Assembly (NCBI RefSeq): GCF_016623465.1
Contig: NZ_JAEDAJ010000003.1
Coordinates: 51,810 to 115,809, forward strand
Origin: Brachybacterium halotolerans
GTDB taxonomy: Bacteria; Actinomycetota; Actinomycetes; Actinomycetales; Dermabacteraceae
Direction of reading: 5' to 3'
DNA length: 64,000 bases
Of the stretch, positions 43,322-51,422 are shown piece by piece. The first letter of the stretch is position 1. Each line of letters begins with the position of its first letter. The notes under the pieces are model-generated. The model worked only from the letters and a program-made list of their open reading frames with translations. It searched no databases and was not told the DNA's origin. A program made the position numbers and the translations under genes.

Positions 43322-43744
43322 ATGACGGACGCTGCGGAGGGGATCGTGCTCGTGGTCGACGGGGCGAACGTCGTCGGCTCGGTGCCCGACGGCTGGTGGT
43401 GCGATCGCGCCGGAGCCGCCGTCCGCCTGCGCGATCGCCTCGAAGGGCTCGAGATCCCCGCCGATCCGGCGGGGACGATCCGCCCGCTCGTCGCGCTCGT
43501 CGTCGAGGGCAAGGCGCGGGACATCCCCGAGATCGGCACCGTGCGCGTGGTGCGCGCGCCCGGATCCGGGGACGACGAGATCGTCGCCGAGGTCCAGCGT
43601 CGGATCGCTGACGGCTCCACGGTCCTCGCGGTCACCAACGATCGCGAGCTGCGCGCACGGATCGAGGCGGCCGGCGGCGAGGTGCGGAGGGTCGGATGGC
43701 TGCGGGGGATGCCCGACGCCCGGGACCGGGCTCCTCGGGACTAG
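43322..43744 (+). CDS. NYN/YacP-like putative RNase-fold protein
   Basis: The protein has 140 residues. The start IVLVVDGANVVGSVPDGWWC, the central VRVVRAPGSGDDEIVAEVQR and VLAVTNDRELRARIEAAGGE carry the acidic residues expected for a PIN/NYN nuclease fold (D13, DD near 80, D near 110). Databases often label this actinobacterial family an NTP pyrophosphohydrolase, which the motifs do not support. The stop overlaps the convergent hydrolase gene. Confidence 0.75.
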   Translation: MTDAAEGIVLVVDGANVVGSVPDGWWCDRAGAAVRLRDRLEGLEIPADPAGTIRPLVALVVEGKARDIPEIGTVRVVRAPGSGDDEIVAEVQRRIADGSTVLAVTNDRELRARIEAAGGEVRRVGWLRGMPDARDRAPRD

Positions 43745-44931
43745 GGAGAGGTCGGTCCGCCCGCGGGCGGCTGCGGCGGGTCCTCGCTCGCTCCGCTCAC
43801 CCTGTAGTCGCGTCGGATGCGCTCTGTCGCCTGGCCCCACGCGCTCGCCGCCACCCGCGCCTGGTGCGCGGCGAAGGACTCACGGTCGACGAAGGTCTCG
43901 GCGACGGTCCAGACCAGCGGGTCCTCCGTCGGTTCCACATGGAAAGCGAGGCAGCCGGGCTCGGCACGCGTGAGCTCGACGTGCCGCGCGAGGTGGCGGC
44001 GAACCAGATCCGCCTCCTGGTCGTCGGCGCACACGAGGGTCCCGCGCAGCTCGACACGGCCCGGAGCCGGCGTGCTCCGCGTCGGCGCGCCGCCGCGCTC
44101 CTCGGCTGCACTGCGCTCCTCGGCCCCGCGCCGCACCGCGGTGAGCCACGCGCGCAGGAGCGCGCGCACCGCATCGGGCTGGTCGAGATGGACGTTGTGG
44201 CCCGCGCCGTCGAGCGCGGCGAAGGTCGCACGGGGGAAGCGGCGCGCGAGCGCGTCCTGGTCCTCGTAGCCGACCACGTCGTCCTGCCTGCCGGTGACGA
44301 CGAGGACCGGAAGGTCGCGGATCGAAGGATCCGCCGCGAGCGCCGCGTCGGGCAGGGAGCCCAGCTCGTAGAGATCCCCGAGCCGGCGCATCGCCTCGAC
44401 GTCGGCCCCGCGGACGCCGGGAAGCGCCGACTCGCGGAAGCGCTCCCAGTTCTCCCTGCTGAGGACGACGGCCATCTCCGCGTAGGTCTCCGCATCGGCC
44501 GGATCGAGCGAGGCGAGCAGTCCCGGCTCCTCCGCGAGCACGGTCCGCGCGGGCAGCGTGCGGTGCTCGCGCACGGGGTCGACGACGGGGGCGAGCAGCG
44601 CCATGCCGAGGCACTGGCCGCTGCGGCGCGCGACGAGGTCGCGGGCGAGGAGTCCGCCCAGGGAGTTCGCGACGACGGCGAACGGCCGCGTGCCGAGCAG
44701 CTCGCCGACGATCTCGTCGAGCCGATCGGCGAGGTCCGGCAGTCCTCCGCGGCCCTCGAGCGGTGGGGTGCCGCCGAATCCGGGGAGGTCGGGATAGAGG
44801 CGCTCCCAGGCGCCGTCGGCGGCGAAGACGTCGTCGAGGTCGAGCAGGAGCCGATGGTCGAGGCCGTTGCCGTGGACGAACAGTACGGGCGTTCCGGAGC
44901 CGCGTCGGACGAGGTGGGGCTGGACAGTCAC
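43741..44931 (-). CDS. alpha/beta hydrolase fused to a C-terminal ABM/YgiN-like domain
   Basis: The protein has 396 residues. Residues 1-270 form an alpha/beta hydrolase: VLFVHGNGLDHRLLLDLDDV, the nucleophile serine in VVANSLGGLLARDL, the acid in VTGRQDDVVGYE and the histidine in LDGAGHNVHLDQP. Residues 295-380 form a ferredoxin-like monooxygenase domain (GRVELRGTLVCADDQEADLV, then EPGCLAFHVEPTEDPLVWTV). A linker rich in Ala, Glu and Arg joins them. The fusion suggests that a ring cleavage or oxidation step is followed by hydrolysis. The substrate is not predictable. Confidence 0.82.
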   Translation of the reverse strand: MTVQPHLVRRGSGTPVLFVHGNGLDHRLLLDLDDVFAADGAWERLYPDLPGFGGTPPLEGRGGLPDLADRLDEIVGELLGTRPFAVVANSLGGLLARDLVARRSGQCLGMALLAPVVDPVREHRTLPARTVLAEEPGLLASLDPADAETYAEMAVVLSRENWERFRESALPGVRGADVEAMRRLGDLYELGSLPDAALAADPSIRDLPVLVVTGRQDDVVGYEDQDALARRFPRATFAALDGAGHNVHLDQPDAVRALLRAWLTAVRRGAEERSAAEERGGAPTRSTPAPGRVELRGTLVCADDQEADLVRRHLARHVELTRAEPGCLAFHVEPTEDPLVWTVAETFVDRESFAAHQARVAASAWGQATERIRRDYRVSGASEDPPQPPAGGPTSP

Positions 44932-44968
44932 GGTGCGAGAGTAGCGAACGGCCCGGTCACGGCGGGGA

Positions 44969-45730
44969 TCAGCGCAGTGCGAACGCTCGTGCCGTGACGT
45001 CGACCCACTGTGCGAGCATCTCGTCGCCGTGCGGCGCGATATCTGCCCCGAGCTGCCCGAAGAGCTGTGCGGAGATCAACCCGACCAGGCCCGTCCATGC
45101 CAGGACGCTCGCCGCGACGAGCGCGGGCGACGCATCCACCCCGAGCTCACCCGCTCCCGCCGCGAGCACCGCGGAGTAGCCCTCCCCCGGCGCGCTCGCC
45201 AGGACGGAGCCCGGGCCGCCTGATGGCGCCCCCTCCTGCACCGACGAGCCGGACGCGCTCTCGCCTCCCACCAGGATCTCCATGAACCTCGCCATCACGC
45301 GCGTGCCCGGCCCGGTGGTCCGCTCCGCCGGCGCCGCATACCCGGGAACGGGCGACCCGTAGACGAGCGCCCAGCGCTGGGGCTGCTCGATCGCCCACCC
45401 CCGCATCGCCCCGGCGAGCGCCGCGAGAGCCGCCTTCCCGGCACCCCCTTGTGTCGAGGCATCTGCGAGAGCCGCGTCCACACGGTCCGCGAGGTCCGTG
45501 AAGGCGTCCTCCAACAGGAGCGTGAGCAGGTCGTCACGGCTGGAGACGTGGCGATAGATGGCCGACGAGGCGACATCGAGCCCGCGCGCGATCTCCCGGA
45601 CGGAGAGCCCAGCGGGCCCGTCCTTCTCCAGCAGCTCCCCGCCCACGCGGAGGATGCCCTCGCGCATCTCGGCGCGCGCCTGGGCGTGGCTGCGGCGCGG
45701 TCGCGCGCTCTTCGCACTCGTCGCACTCAT
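44969..45730 (-). CDS. TetR-family regulator with TetR_C_11/WHG-type C-terminal domain
   Basis: The protein has 253 residues. The DNA-binding helices are ILRVGGELLEKDGPAGLSVR, then EIARGLDVASSAIYRHVSSR and DDLLTLLLEDAF (residues 25-80). The C-terminal part (ALAGAMRGWAIEQPQRWALV, YGSPVPGYAAPAERTTGP) is the WHG-type ligand domain. ATG 45730 has GGAGAA six bases upstream. The alternative ATG is at 45742. It is divergent from the epimerase gene, and the gap carries two GAGCAnTGCTC dyads, so it most likely represses that gene and itself. Confidence 0.88.
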   Translation of the reverse strand: MSATSAKSARPRRSHAQARAEMREGILRVGGELLEKDGPAGLSVREIARGLDVASSAIYRHVSSRDDLLTLLLEDAFTDLADRVDAALADASTQGGAGKAALAALAGAMRGWAIEQPQRWALVYGSPVPGYAAPAERTTGPGTRVMARFMEILVGGESASGSSVQEGAPSGGPGSVLASAPGEGYSAVLAAGAGELGVDASPALVAASVLAWTGLVGLISAQLFGQLGADIAPHGDEMLAQWVDVTARAFALR

Positions 45731-45784
45731 CGGCTTCTCCATGCCGGTCAGTCTCGCACCGCACGCCGGTTGAGGCAATTCTGT

Positions 45785-45852
45785 GAGCACTGCTCTTGTT
45801 TTTCTGCGCACACCGGTCTAGCGTCGTCCTCGTCATATAGCGAGCAGTGCTC
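45785..45852. promoter_or_regulatory. paired GAGCAnTGCTC operators in the TetR/epimerase gap
   Basis: GAGCACTGCTC (45785-45795) and GAGCAGTGCTC (45842-45852) are each perfect 11-bp dyads. Together they form a 15-bp mirrored pair, CTGTGAGCACTGCTC and its complement. The second overlaps the expected transcription start of the epimerase, just after a TATAG/CATATA -10 region, and ends 16 bases before its ATG. Confidence 0.75.
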
Positions 45853-45868
45853 ACAGAAGGAGTTCCTC

Positions 45869-46801
45869 ATGCGATACCTCATCACCGGAGCCGGCCAGAT
45901 CGGCACCCAGCTGGCCCGCGACCTCCTCGCCGCCGGCCACGACGTCACGGTGCTGCGGCGCGGCACCGACGTGGAGCCCGGCGCCCGCCTGGTGCGCGGC
46001 GACGCGGGCGATCCGGACACTCTCCGCTCCGCACTCACGGATGCGGACGGTGCCACCGCCGATGCGATCCTCCACTGCATCCACTCGAGCTACGACGCCT
46101 CCGCGTGGCGCCGGGACCTGCCCCAGCGCGAGCGCGCGGTCATGGATGCGGCGGCCGAAGCGGGCATCCCCATCGTCTTCCCGGAGTCCGTCTACGCCTT
46201 CGGCGAAGGGGCCGCGGATCTCCACGAGGGCGCACCCCTGGCTCCCGCCTCGCCGCTCGGCGAGGTCCGCGCGGAGTTGCTGCGCACCCGGGCCGCCCAC
46301 CCGGCCACGACGCTGTCCGTCGTCGCGGCCGATCTTCTCGGGCCGACGGCGGTGCCCGAGACCTCGGTCTTCCTGCAGCTCGTGCTCCAGCCCGCGGCCG
46401 CGGGCAAGCGCGCGTGGGCGCTCGGAGACCCGTCCGTGCCGCGGACCCTCACGTCCATCCCGGACATGACGGCAGCGATGGCCTTCGCCGCTCAGCACGC
46501 CGACGAGCTCGCACCGCACGGCGACGCGATCCTCATGGCACCCTCACCGGAACCTCTGAGCCAGCGCCAGCTGGCGGAGCGCACGGCGGCGCTGGTCGGC
46601 GAGCGCTCGCACGGGGCCACGGGCATCCCCTCGCCGCTGCTGCGCGCGATCGGCCTCTTCTCGCCCACGTTCCGCGAGCTCACGCACCAGCTGTACCTGT
46701 GGCGCCGCCGCGCCGTGATCCACCCGGGCACGCTGACCAAGGACTTCGGTCTGCAGCCGACCGATCTGGACCGGATCATCCTCTCGTCGCTGCAGCGCTG
46801 A
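45869..46801 (+). CDS. NAD-dependent epimerase/dehydratase family protein
   Basis: The protein has 310 residues. The Rossmann motif is MRYLITGAGQIGTQLARDLL, an atypical extended-SDR GxGxxG. PIVFPESVYAFGEGAADLHE contains the Tyr-region and ALGDPSVPRTLTSIPDMTAA is typical of NmrA/epimerase-like oxidoreductases. ATG 45869 follows AGAAGGAG. The TetR protein probably represses it through the dyads in the gap, suggesting a role in handling a toxic small molecule. The terminator at 46807 follows. Confidence 0.86.
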   Translation: MRYLITGAGQIGTQLARDLLAAGHDVTVLRRGTDVEPGARLVRGDAGDPDTLRSALTDADGATADAILHCIHSSYDASAWRRDLPQRERAVMDAAAEAGIPIVFPESVYAFGEGAADLHEGAPLAPASPLGEVRAELLRTRAAHPATTLSVVAADLLGPTAVPETSVFLQLVLQPAAAGKRAWALGDPSVPRTLTSIPDMTAAMAFAAQHADELAPHGDAILMAPSPEPLSQRQLAERTAALVGERSHGATGIPSPLLRAIGLFSPTFRELTHQLYLWRRRAVIHPGTLTKDFGLQPTDLDRIILSSLQR

Positions 46802-46806
46802 CCCGC

Positions 46807-46837
46807 GGCGGCGGGCGGACGTCGACCGCCCGCCGCC
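46807..46837. terminator. bidirectional terminator between epimerase and TetR genes
   Basis: GGCGGCGGGCGG pairs perfectly with CCGCCCGCCGCC around a 7-base loop, directly between the two convergent stop codons. Confidence 0.8.
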
Positions 46838-46838
46838 G

Positions 46839-47489
46839 TCAGGCCTCGTCGCCTGGATCAGTCCTCTCGCCCGATCCGTCGCGGGACGCATGCCGGTCCG
46901 GCCGGCCGGGCCGGGCGGACCGGGCGATCCCGTCGAGGAGAAACGTCGTGCGTCGGTCGTAGCCGGGACGCGGCGGTCTGCCGCGCTGCTCGAGCACGAG
47001 CGCCGTCTCGATCGCGAGTGCGTGGAAGTCCTCCGGCTCGAAGGTCTCGGCGAGAACCCCGGACGCGACACCCTGGGCGGCGAGCTCGTCGTGGAAGCGC
47101 TCCCCCTGGCTGCACAGCTCCATGAGCTCGCGGGAGCCGGGCACCTGCCGCAGGATCACGCCGTTCACGGCCGACAGTCGGTACTGCAGATCGCGCAGCG
47201 CCACGACGTACCAGCGGATCCGCTCTTCGGTGTCGTCGACCGCCCGCGCCCTCTCGATGACGTCGAGCAGCTCCTGCGCGCCGACCTCGTCGATGACGGC
47301 GTCGATCAGGCCCGCCCGACCGCCGAACCTGTTGAACACGGTCGCCTTGCTCACGTGGGCCGCGGCGGCGATGTCCTCGAGGGGAGCCGACAGGCCGCGA
47401 TCGCGGAACACCTCCACCGCTGCGGCGCGGATGCGGTCGCGGTTGCGGCGCGCATCGGCCCGCAGAGCACCGGGATCCAGGGACTCCAT
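46839..47489 (-). CDS. TetR-family transcriptional regulator
   Basis: The protein has 216 residues. The helix-turn-helix region is RIRAAAVEVFRDRGLSAPLE, then DIAAAAHVSKATVFNRFGGR and AGLIDAVIDEV (residues 17-65). The C-terminal half is TetR-like with QYRLSAVNGVILRQVPGSRE. ATG 47489 follows GAGGAGCC. It is divergent from the NmrA-like gene at 47646, with two TTGAC-N7-GTCAA dyads between them, and should repress that gene. Confidence 0.88.
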   Translation of the reverse strand: MESLDPGALRADARRNRDRIRAAAVEVFRDRGLSAPLEDIAAAAHVSKATVFNRFGGRAGLIDAVIDEVGAQELLDVIERARAVDDTEERIRWYVVALRDLQYRLSAVNGVILRQVPGSRELMELCSQGERFHDELAAQGVASGVLAETFEPEDFHALAIETALVLEQRGRPPRPGYDRRTTFLLDGIARSARPGRPDRHASRDGSGERTDPGDEA

Positions 47490-47531
47490 CCAGGCTCCTC
47501 CGTCCTTCGTCACTCCTGATGCCTGAAGAAC

Positions 47532-47594
47532 TTGACCTACGTGGTCAACTTCGTCGAGGATCGTATCCCACAGGAAGTTGACCACGCGAGTCAA
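47532..47594. promoter_or_regulatory. paired TTGAC-N7-GTCAA operators in the second TetR gap
   Basis: TTGAC-CTACGTG-GTCAA (47532-47548) and TTGAC-CACGCGA-GTCAA (47578-47594) have identical arms and spacing, with centres 46 bp apart. The first is also extended (TTGACC/GGTCAA). They lie between the divergent TetR and NAD(P)H-binding genes. Confidence 0.75.
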
Positions 47595-47645
47595 CTTGTC
47601 TCCTCCGGCCGGGAGGGGCGCACCGCCGACGGAAGGACGACCGAC

Positions 47646-48506
47646 GTGATCATCGCGACCGGAGCAACAGGCACCCTCAACGGCGCCACTGTCGAACGGC
47701 TCCTCGAGAAGCTTCCTGCCGAGCAGATCGGCGTGAGCGTGCGGGACCCCGAGCGCGCGGCCCACCTCGAGCGCCGCGGGGTGCGCGTGCGCCAGGGGAC
47801 GTACGACGATCCCGACGCCCTGCGGCGCTCGTTCGAGGGGGCGGACCAGGTGCTCCTGGTCTCCTCGAGCGACCTGACGGCCGACGTCCTCGCCCAGCAC
47901 CGCCGCGCCATCGACGCGGCCGTCGATGCGGGCGCACGGCGGATCCTCTACACGAGCGCCTTCGGCGCCGGCTTCGACACCCCCTACCCGCCGCTGGCGC
48001 TCCATGCCGCCACGGAGCAGCACCTCGCGAAATCCGGCGCCGCCTGGACCTCGCTGCGCAACGGCTTCTACGGCGATCTCGACCAGCTGCTCGGCCTGTG
48101 GCGCACCACCCGCACCATCGCCCGGCCGACCGACGGGCCGTTCGCCTGGGTGGACCGCCGCGACGCCGCGGAGGCGGCTGCGGCGATCCTCTTCGGCGAC
48201 GGCGACGGCGACTTCGACGGCGTCGTGGACCTCGTCCCGGGCCGTCCCGTGACGCTCGCGGACTTCGCGGCGGCGGCATCCGATGTCACGGGCGAGCCCG
48301 TCGAGCGCGTCGTCGTCGATGACGAGGAGTGGGTCGCCGGCGAGGTCGATGCCGGCATGCCGGAAGCGGCAGCACGTTTCAGCCTGTCGATGTTCCGGGC
48401 CACCCGCGAGGGGCACTTCTCGGGCCCGGACCCCACGCTCACCCGCCTGCTGGGCAGGGAGGCGCGCACTCCTGCCGACATGATGGCGGACCATCTCGGC
48501 GCGTGA
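47646..48506 (+). CDS. NmrA-like NAD(P)H-binding oxidoreductase (QorB type)
   Basis: The protein has 286 residues. The cofactor motif is VIIATGATGTLNGATVERLL, with a GVSVRDPERAAHLERRGVRV loop, and RRILYTSAFGAGFDTPYPPL and WTSLRNGFYGDLDQLL match the QorB/NmrA group that reduces quinones or senses NADP. GTG 47646 follows GGAAGGA. The longer frame from 47532 runs through the operators and is rejected. It is probably induced by the compound that releases the neighbouring TetR protein. Confidence 0.86.
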   Translation: MIIATGATGTLNGATVERLLEKLPAEQIGVSVRDPERAAHLERRGVRVRQGTYDDPDALRRSFEGADQVLLVSSSDLTADVLAQHRRAIDAAVDAGARRILYTSAFGAGFDTPYPPLALHAATEQHLAKSGAAWTSLRNGFYGDLDQLLGLWRTTRTIARPTDGPFAWVDRRDAAEAAAAILFGDGDGDFDGVVDLVPGRPVTLADFAAAASDVTGEPVERVVVDDEEWVAGEVDAGMPEAAARFSLSMFRATREGHFSGPDPTLTRLLGREARTPADMMADHLGA

Positions 48507-48641
48507 GCGCGACCGGGGCCCGGGTCCGCTCAGGGCCTGGGTCCGCCAGACCCGGATCCGCTCGGAGCCGGGTCCGCTCAGGGCTCCGCCGACGTCGGAC
48601 GGGGCGCGGCGGCGTCCTGATCGGCGACGCGCGCAATGCGC

Positions 48642-49664
48642 TCAGTTCCAGAGCGTGAGCTTCTCGGGGTTCATCATCAGTCGGACCTCGCTCACGGCGC
48701 CGTCGACGACCTCCAGCGTGACCACGCCGAAGATCCGCGCCTCGTCCCAGAGCGCGAAGCCGAGGCCGTCGGGCGTGTCCTGCTCGAGGACGGTCGCCCT
48801 CGGATTCTTGGTGAGCGCCCCGAAGAGGAATCGCGCGACCCGGTCCGGACCGAGGACGGGTCTGCGCGCAGCCGTCACCCGGCCGCCGCCGTCGGAGCGC
48901 AGCACGACGTCGGGGTCCAGGACGGCGACAAGCCCCGCGAGGTCGCCGCTGCGCGCGGCGGCGGCGAATGCCCGGACGACGTCGTCGTGCTCGCTGCGGT
49001 CCGCGCGCCGACCACGGTCCGCCTGGACCCTTCGCCGGGCCGAGGTGGCCAGCTGACGGCACGCGGCAGTGGTGCGCCCCACGGTCTCCGCAACCTCGGC
49101 GAAGGGCACGGCGAACACATCGTGCAGCACGAACGCGACCCGTTCGGCGGGCGTCATCGACTCCAGGACCACGAGCAGAGCGGTGCTCACCGAGTCGTCG
49201 AGGGTCACCCGGTCCAGCGGGTCCTCCGTCGCCGTCCCGGTCGGAAACGCGAAGGCGGGGACGGGCTCGGGCAGCCAGGGACCCACGTAGCTCTCGTGGC
49301 GGCGGCGAGCGGAGCCCAGGACGTTCAGGCAGATCCGGCTGGCGGCGCGCGTCAGCCACGCCCTGGGCACCCGGATGGCCGCGCGCTCCTCCTCGGGCAG
49401 CCGGTACCAGCGGATGTAGGTCTCCTGCACGGCGTCCTCGGCCTCGGCGACCGTGCCGAGCATCCGGAAGGCGAGGGACAGGAGGTGGCGCCTCTCCCCC
49501 AGCGCCTCGGCGTCCGGGGCCTGGACATCCGGGCCCTGGGTATCCGGGCCCTGGGGATCCGGGTCCCGGGTTTCCGGGCCCGGGGCATCCGCGCCTGCGG
49601 TATCGGGGTCGTGACCGTGCGGTCCCGGCGGCGTGGAGTGGTGATCGTCCTCGAGCGGTGTCAT
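48642..49664 (-). CDS. sigJ: ECF41-type RNA polymerase sigma factor (SigJ-like) with C-terminal SnoaL-like domain
   Basis: The protein has 340 residues. Residues 55-220 carry sigma-2 (LLSLAFRMLGTVAEAEDAVQ, ETYIRWYRLP) and sigma-4 (MTPAERVAFVLHDVFAVPFA with TVGRTTAACRQLATSARRRV). The linker motif WLPEP follows sigma-2. A SnoaL-like domain with the DGGGR and NPEKL motifs ends the protein, the pattern known for ECF41 factors that control themselves through this C-terminal domain instead of an anti-sigma protein. The first 50 residues are a Pro/Asp/Gly repeat (GPDTQGPDVQAPD) encoded by six 15-bp units. The divergent NmrA-like gene is the expected target. Confidence 0.9.
   Translation of the reverse strand: MTPLEDDHHSTPPGPHGHDPDTAGADAPGPETRDPDPQGPDTQGPDVQAPDAEALGERRHLLSLAFRMLGTVAEAEDAVQETYIRWYRLPEEERAAIRVPRAWLTRAASRICLNVLGSARRRHESYVGPWLPEPVPAFAFPTGTATEDPLDRVTLDDSVSTALLVVLESMTPAERVAFVLHDVFAVPFAEVAETVGRTTAACRQLATSARRRVQADRGRRADRSEHDDVVRAFAAAARSGDLAGLVAVLDPDVVLRSDGGGRVTAARRPVLGPDRVARFLFGALTKNPRATVLEQDTPDGLGFALWDEARIFGVVTLEVVDGAVSEVRLMMNPEKLTLWN
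49513..49602. repeat. six tandem 15-bp units in the sigJ N-terminal coding region
   Basis: The units begin TCCGGG and read, for example, TCCGGGCCCTGGGTA and TCCGGGCCCTGGGGA on the + strand. They encode a run of five-residue Pro/Asp/Gly repeats ahead of sigma region 2. The reading frame is kept whatever the copy number. Confidence 0.88.
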
Positions 49665-49911
49665 GGCGAGCTCCCTTCACCCCACAGGACCGAGCAGCGC
49701 CTCGAGATGTGAGCCGCAACGAGGAATCGAGGACTGCACTCCGCCGTCGTCGGCACGTCGCCGCCTCACATCGCCGCCTCGCATCCGGTCACAGGGGTAT
49801 GACGCGAAGACTACTCAGCACACCGCAGGCACGATCCCGCCGACAGGACCACGACACCCCGTTCACCGGGACCCCGTGCACGATCATCGGCACCACCAAG
49901 GGGGACGTCCG

Positions 49912-50658
49912 ATGAAGATCGTCGTCGCCGGAGCGACCGGCACGCTGGGTCGCCATGTCGTCGCCGCGGTGAGGGATGCGGGCTGCGAGCCCGTGCCCCT
50001 GAGCCGCAGCACGGGCACCGACCTCGTCACGGGCGCGGGGCTCGTCGAGGCCCTGCACGGCGCCTCGGCCGTCATCGACGCCTCGGCCACCAGCAGCACC
50101 TCGACGTCCACCTCCGTCGACTTCTTCACCACGGTCACCGACCACCTGCTGGCGGCCGAGCGCACCGCTGGCGTGCCGCACCACGTCGCGATCTCGATCA
50201 TCGGAGCTGCACGGGTGCGCGCGAACTACTACGCGGGCAAAGCGGCCCAGGAGGATCTGCTCCGGGACCGCGACGGCGGATGGTCGCTGCTGCGCACCAC
50301 CCAGTTCCACGACTTCGCCCAGCAGCTGATCGGCCACGGCGCGGTGGGTCCCCTGCAGGTGGTCCCCACGATGCGCTCGCAGCCGATCGCCATGAGCGAG
50401 GTCGCCGCCGAACTGGTGAGGATCGCGACCGGGGCGCCGCAGGGAGTCGTGCCGGATCTCGCGGGGCCGACGGAGGAGAACATGGCCGATCTGGTGCGGC
50501 GGCTGCTCGCATCCGAGGGGCGCAGACGCCCCGTGATCCAGATCCCGCTGCCCGGCGCGTGGGGTCGCGGCATGCGCGACGGGTCGCTGCTCCCCGCCCC
50601 GGGGACCCGGCGCGGCGAGATGAGCTTCGCGCAATGGCTCGCCCGTCGGCGCACCTGA
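49912..50658 (+). CDS. NmrA-like NAD(P)H-binding protein, likely ECF41 target
   Basis: The protein has 248 residues. The motif MKIVVAGATGTLGRHVVAAV starts the Rossmann fold, followed by VPHHVAISIIGAARVRANYY and WSLLRTTQFHDFAQQLIGHG. ECF41 sigma factors are known to sit next to and activate COE-type genes (carboxymuconolactone decarboxylases, oxidoreductases or epimerases), and this gene fits the oxidoreductase class. The ATG at 49912 ends a 247-bp divergent gap. I could not identify the ECF41 promoter motif with confidence. Confidence 0.86.
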   Translation: MKIVVAGATGTLGRHVVAAVRDAGCEPVPLSRSTGTDLVTGAGLVEALHGASAVIDASATSSTSTSTSVDFFTTVTDHLLAAERTAGVPHHVAISIIGAARVRANYYAGKAAQEDLLRDRDGGWSLLRTTQFHDFAQQLIGHGAVGPLQVVPTMRSQPIAMSEVAAELVRIATGAPQGVVPDLAGPTEENMADLVRRLLASEGRRRPVIQIPLPGAWGRGMRDGSLLPAPGTRRGEMSFAQWLARRRT

Positions 50659-50752
50659 TCGCCTCCGCCCCGCGTGACATCCGGTGAGCTCCGGCGCGGG
50701 CCGGTCCGGGCCAGGACGGTCGGGCCCGGCAGGGCGCGGTCGAGGCCGGCCG

Positions 50753-50782
50753 GGCGGGGGTGGATCCGCATCCACCCCCGCC
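50753..50782. terminator. bidirectional terminator hairpin
   Basis: GGCGGGGGTGGAT pairs with ATCCACCCCCGCC around a 4-base loop, between the convergent NmrA-like and cupin genes. Confidence 0.8.
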
Positions 50783-50788
50783 GCCTGG

Positions 50789-51187
50789 TCAGCTGCCGGA
50801 GCGGGGATGGCGCAGATGCGCGCGCTCGGCGAGCTCCTGCTCGCTCACGTACGTCATCATCTCCTCGCCGGGCGCGCAGACCATGACCGCGATGAACGTG
50901 GTCGGGGCCTCGGCGAGATGGTTGGCGGCCTGGTAGTGAATGAGGTCGCCGCCGGGCTCCCAGAAGGCCTCGCCGGTGCGGATGATGCGCTCCGGCTCCC
51001 CCTCGAGCTCGAAGACGAGCTCGCCCTCGAGGAGGTAGCCGAAGACGGGGCCGGAGTGGCGGTGCGGGGGCGATCCCGGTGATCCCGGCTCCAGCGTCAT
51101 GCTCACGGTCATCACATGCGACGGTCCGACGCCGCCTGCGACGTGGGCCTGATCCAGCAGTCGGATATCAGGGGTGGGTGCGTCCAT
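50789..51187 (-). CDS. cupin-domain protein
   Basis: The protein has 132 residues in a single cupin barrel: PPHRHSGPVFGYLLEGELVF (motif 1 with His-x-His and the conserved Glu) and EPGGDLIHYQAANHLAEAPT (motif 2 with His). The metal-binding set is complete. Such small cupins may be isomerases, dioxygenases or quercetinase-like proteins. ATG 51187 follows GAGGAGAGCACC. It stands alone beside the ECF41 module. Confidence 0.85.
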   Translation of the reverse strand: MDAPTPDIRLLDQAHVAGGVGPSHVMTVSMTLEPGSPGSPPHRHSGPVFGYLLEGELVFELEGEPERIIRTGEAFWEPGGDLIHYQAANHLAEAPTTFIAVMVCAPGEEMMTYVSEQELAERAHLRHPRSGS

Positions 51188-51422
51188 GGTGCTCTCCTCT
51201 CGGGACGGGTGCTCCGTCCCCTGCCCCTACGACCGGGGGCGAGCCGCCCGTGTGAGGCGGCCCCGCGAGGTGGCGACGCGGGGTGGCGTCGCGGGGTGGC
51301 GACGCAGGCCGGCATCCGCCCTCACATCACGAGCCTCCGCGCGGTCAAGGGGGGTGAGCTGCGCATCCGTCGCGGTGATCGGGTCGGCCTGCCGGCCCGC
51401 GGCGCATCGAGAGGATTCCACC

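Noticed and set aside
49513..49602. Possible CRISPR-like repeat array
   Set aside because: The 15-bp units are contiguous without spacers and lie in frame within sigJ, so they are a coding tandem repeat.
49706..49772. GATGTGAG/CTCACATC inverted repeat in the sigJ gap
   Set aside because: The arms are only 8 bp with a 51-base spacer, which could be chance in this composition.
49665..49911. ECF41 promoter (TGTCACA-N16-CGTC) before the NmrA-like gene
   Set aside because: GGTCACA near 49787 is close to the -35 motif, but no CGTC follows at the right distance. I cannot support the call.
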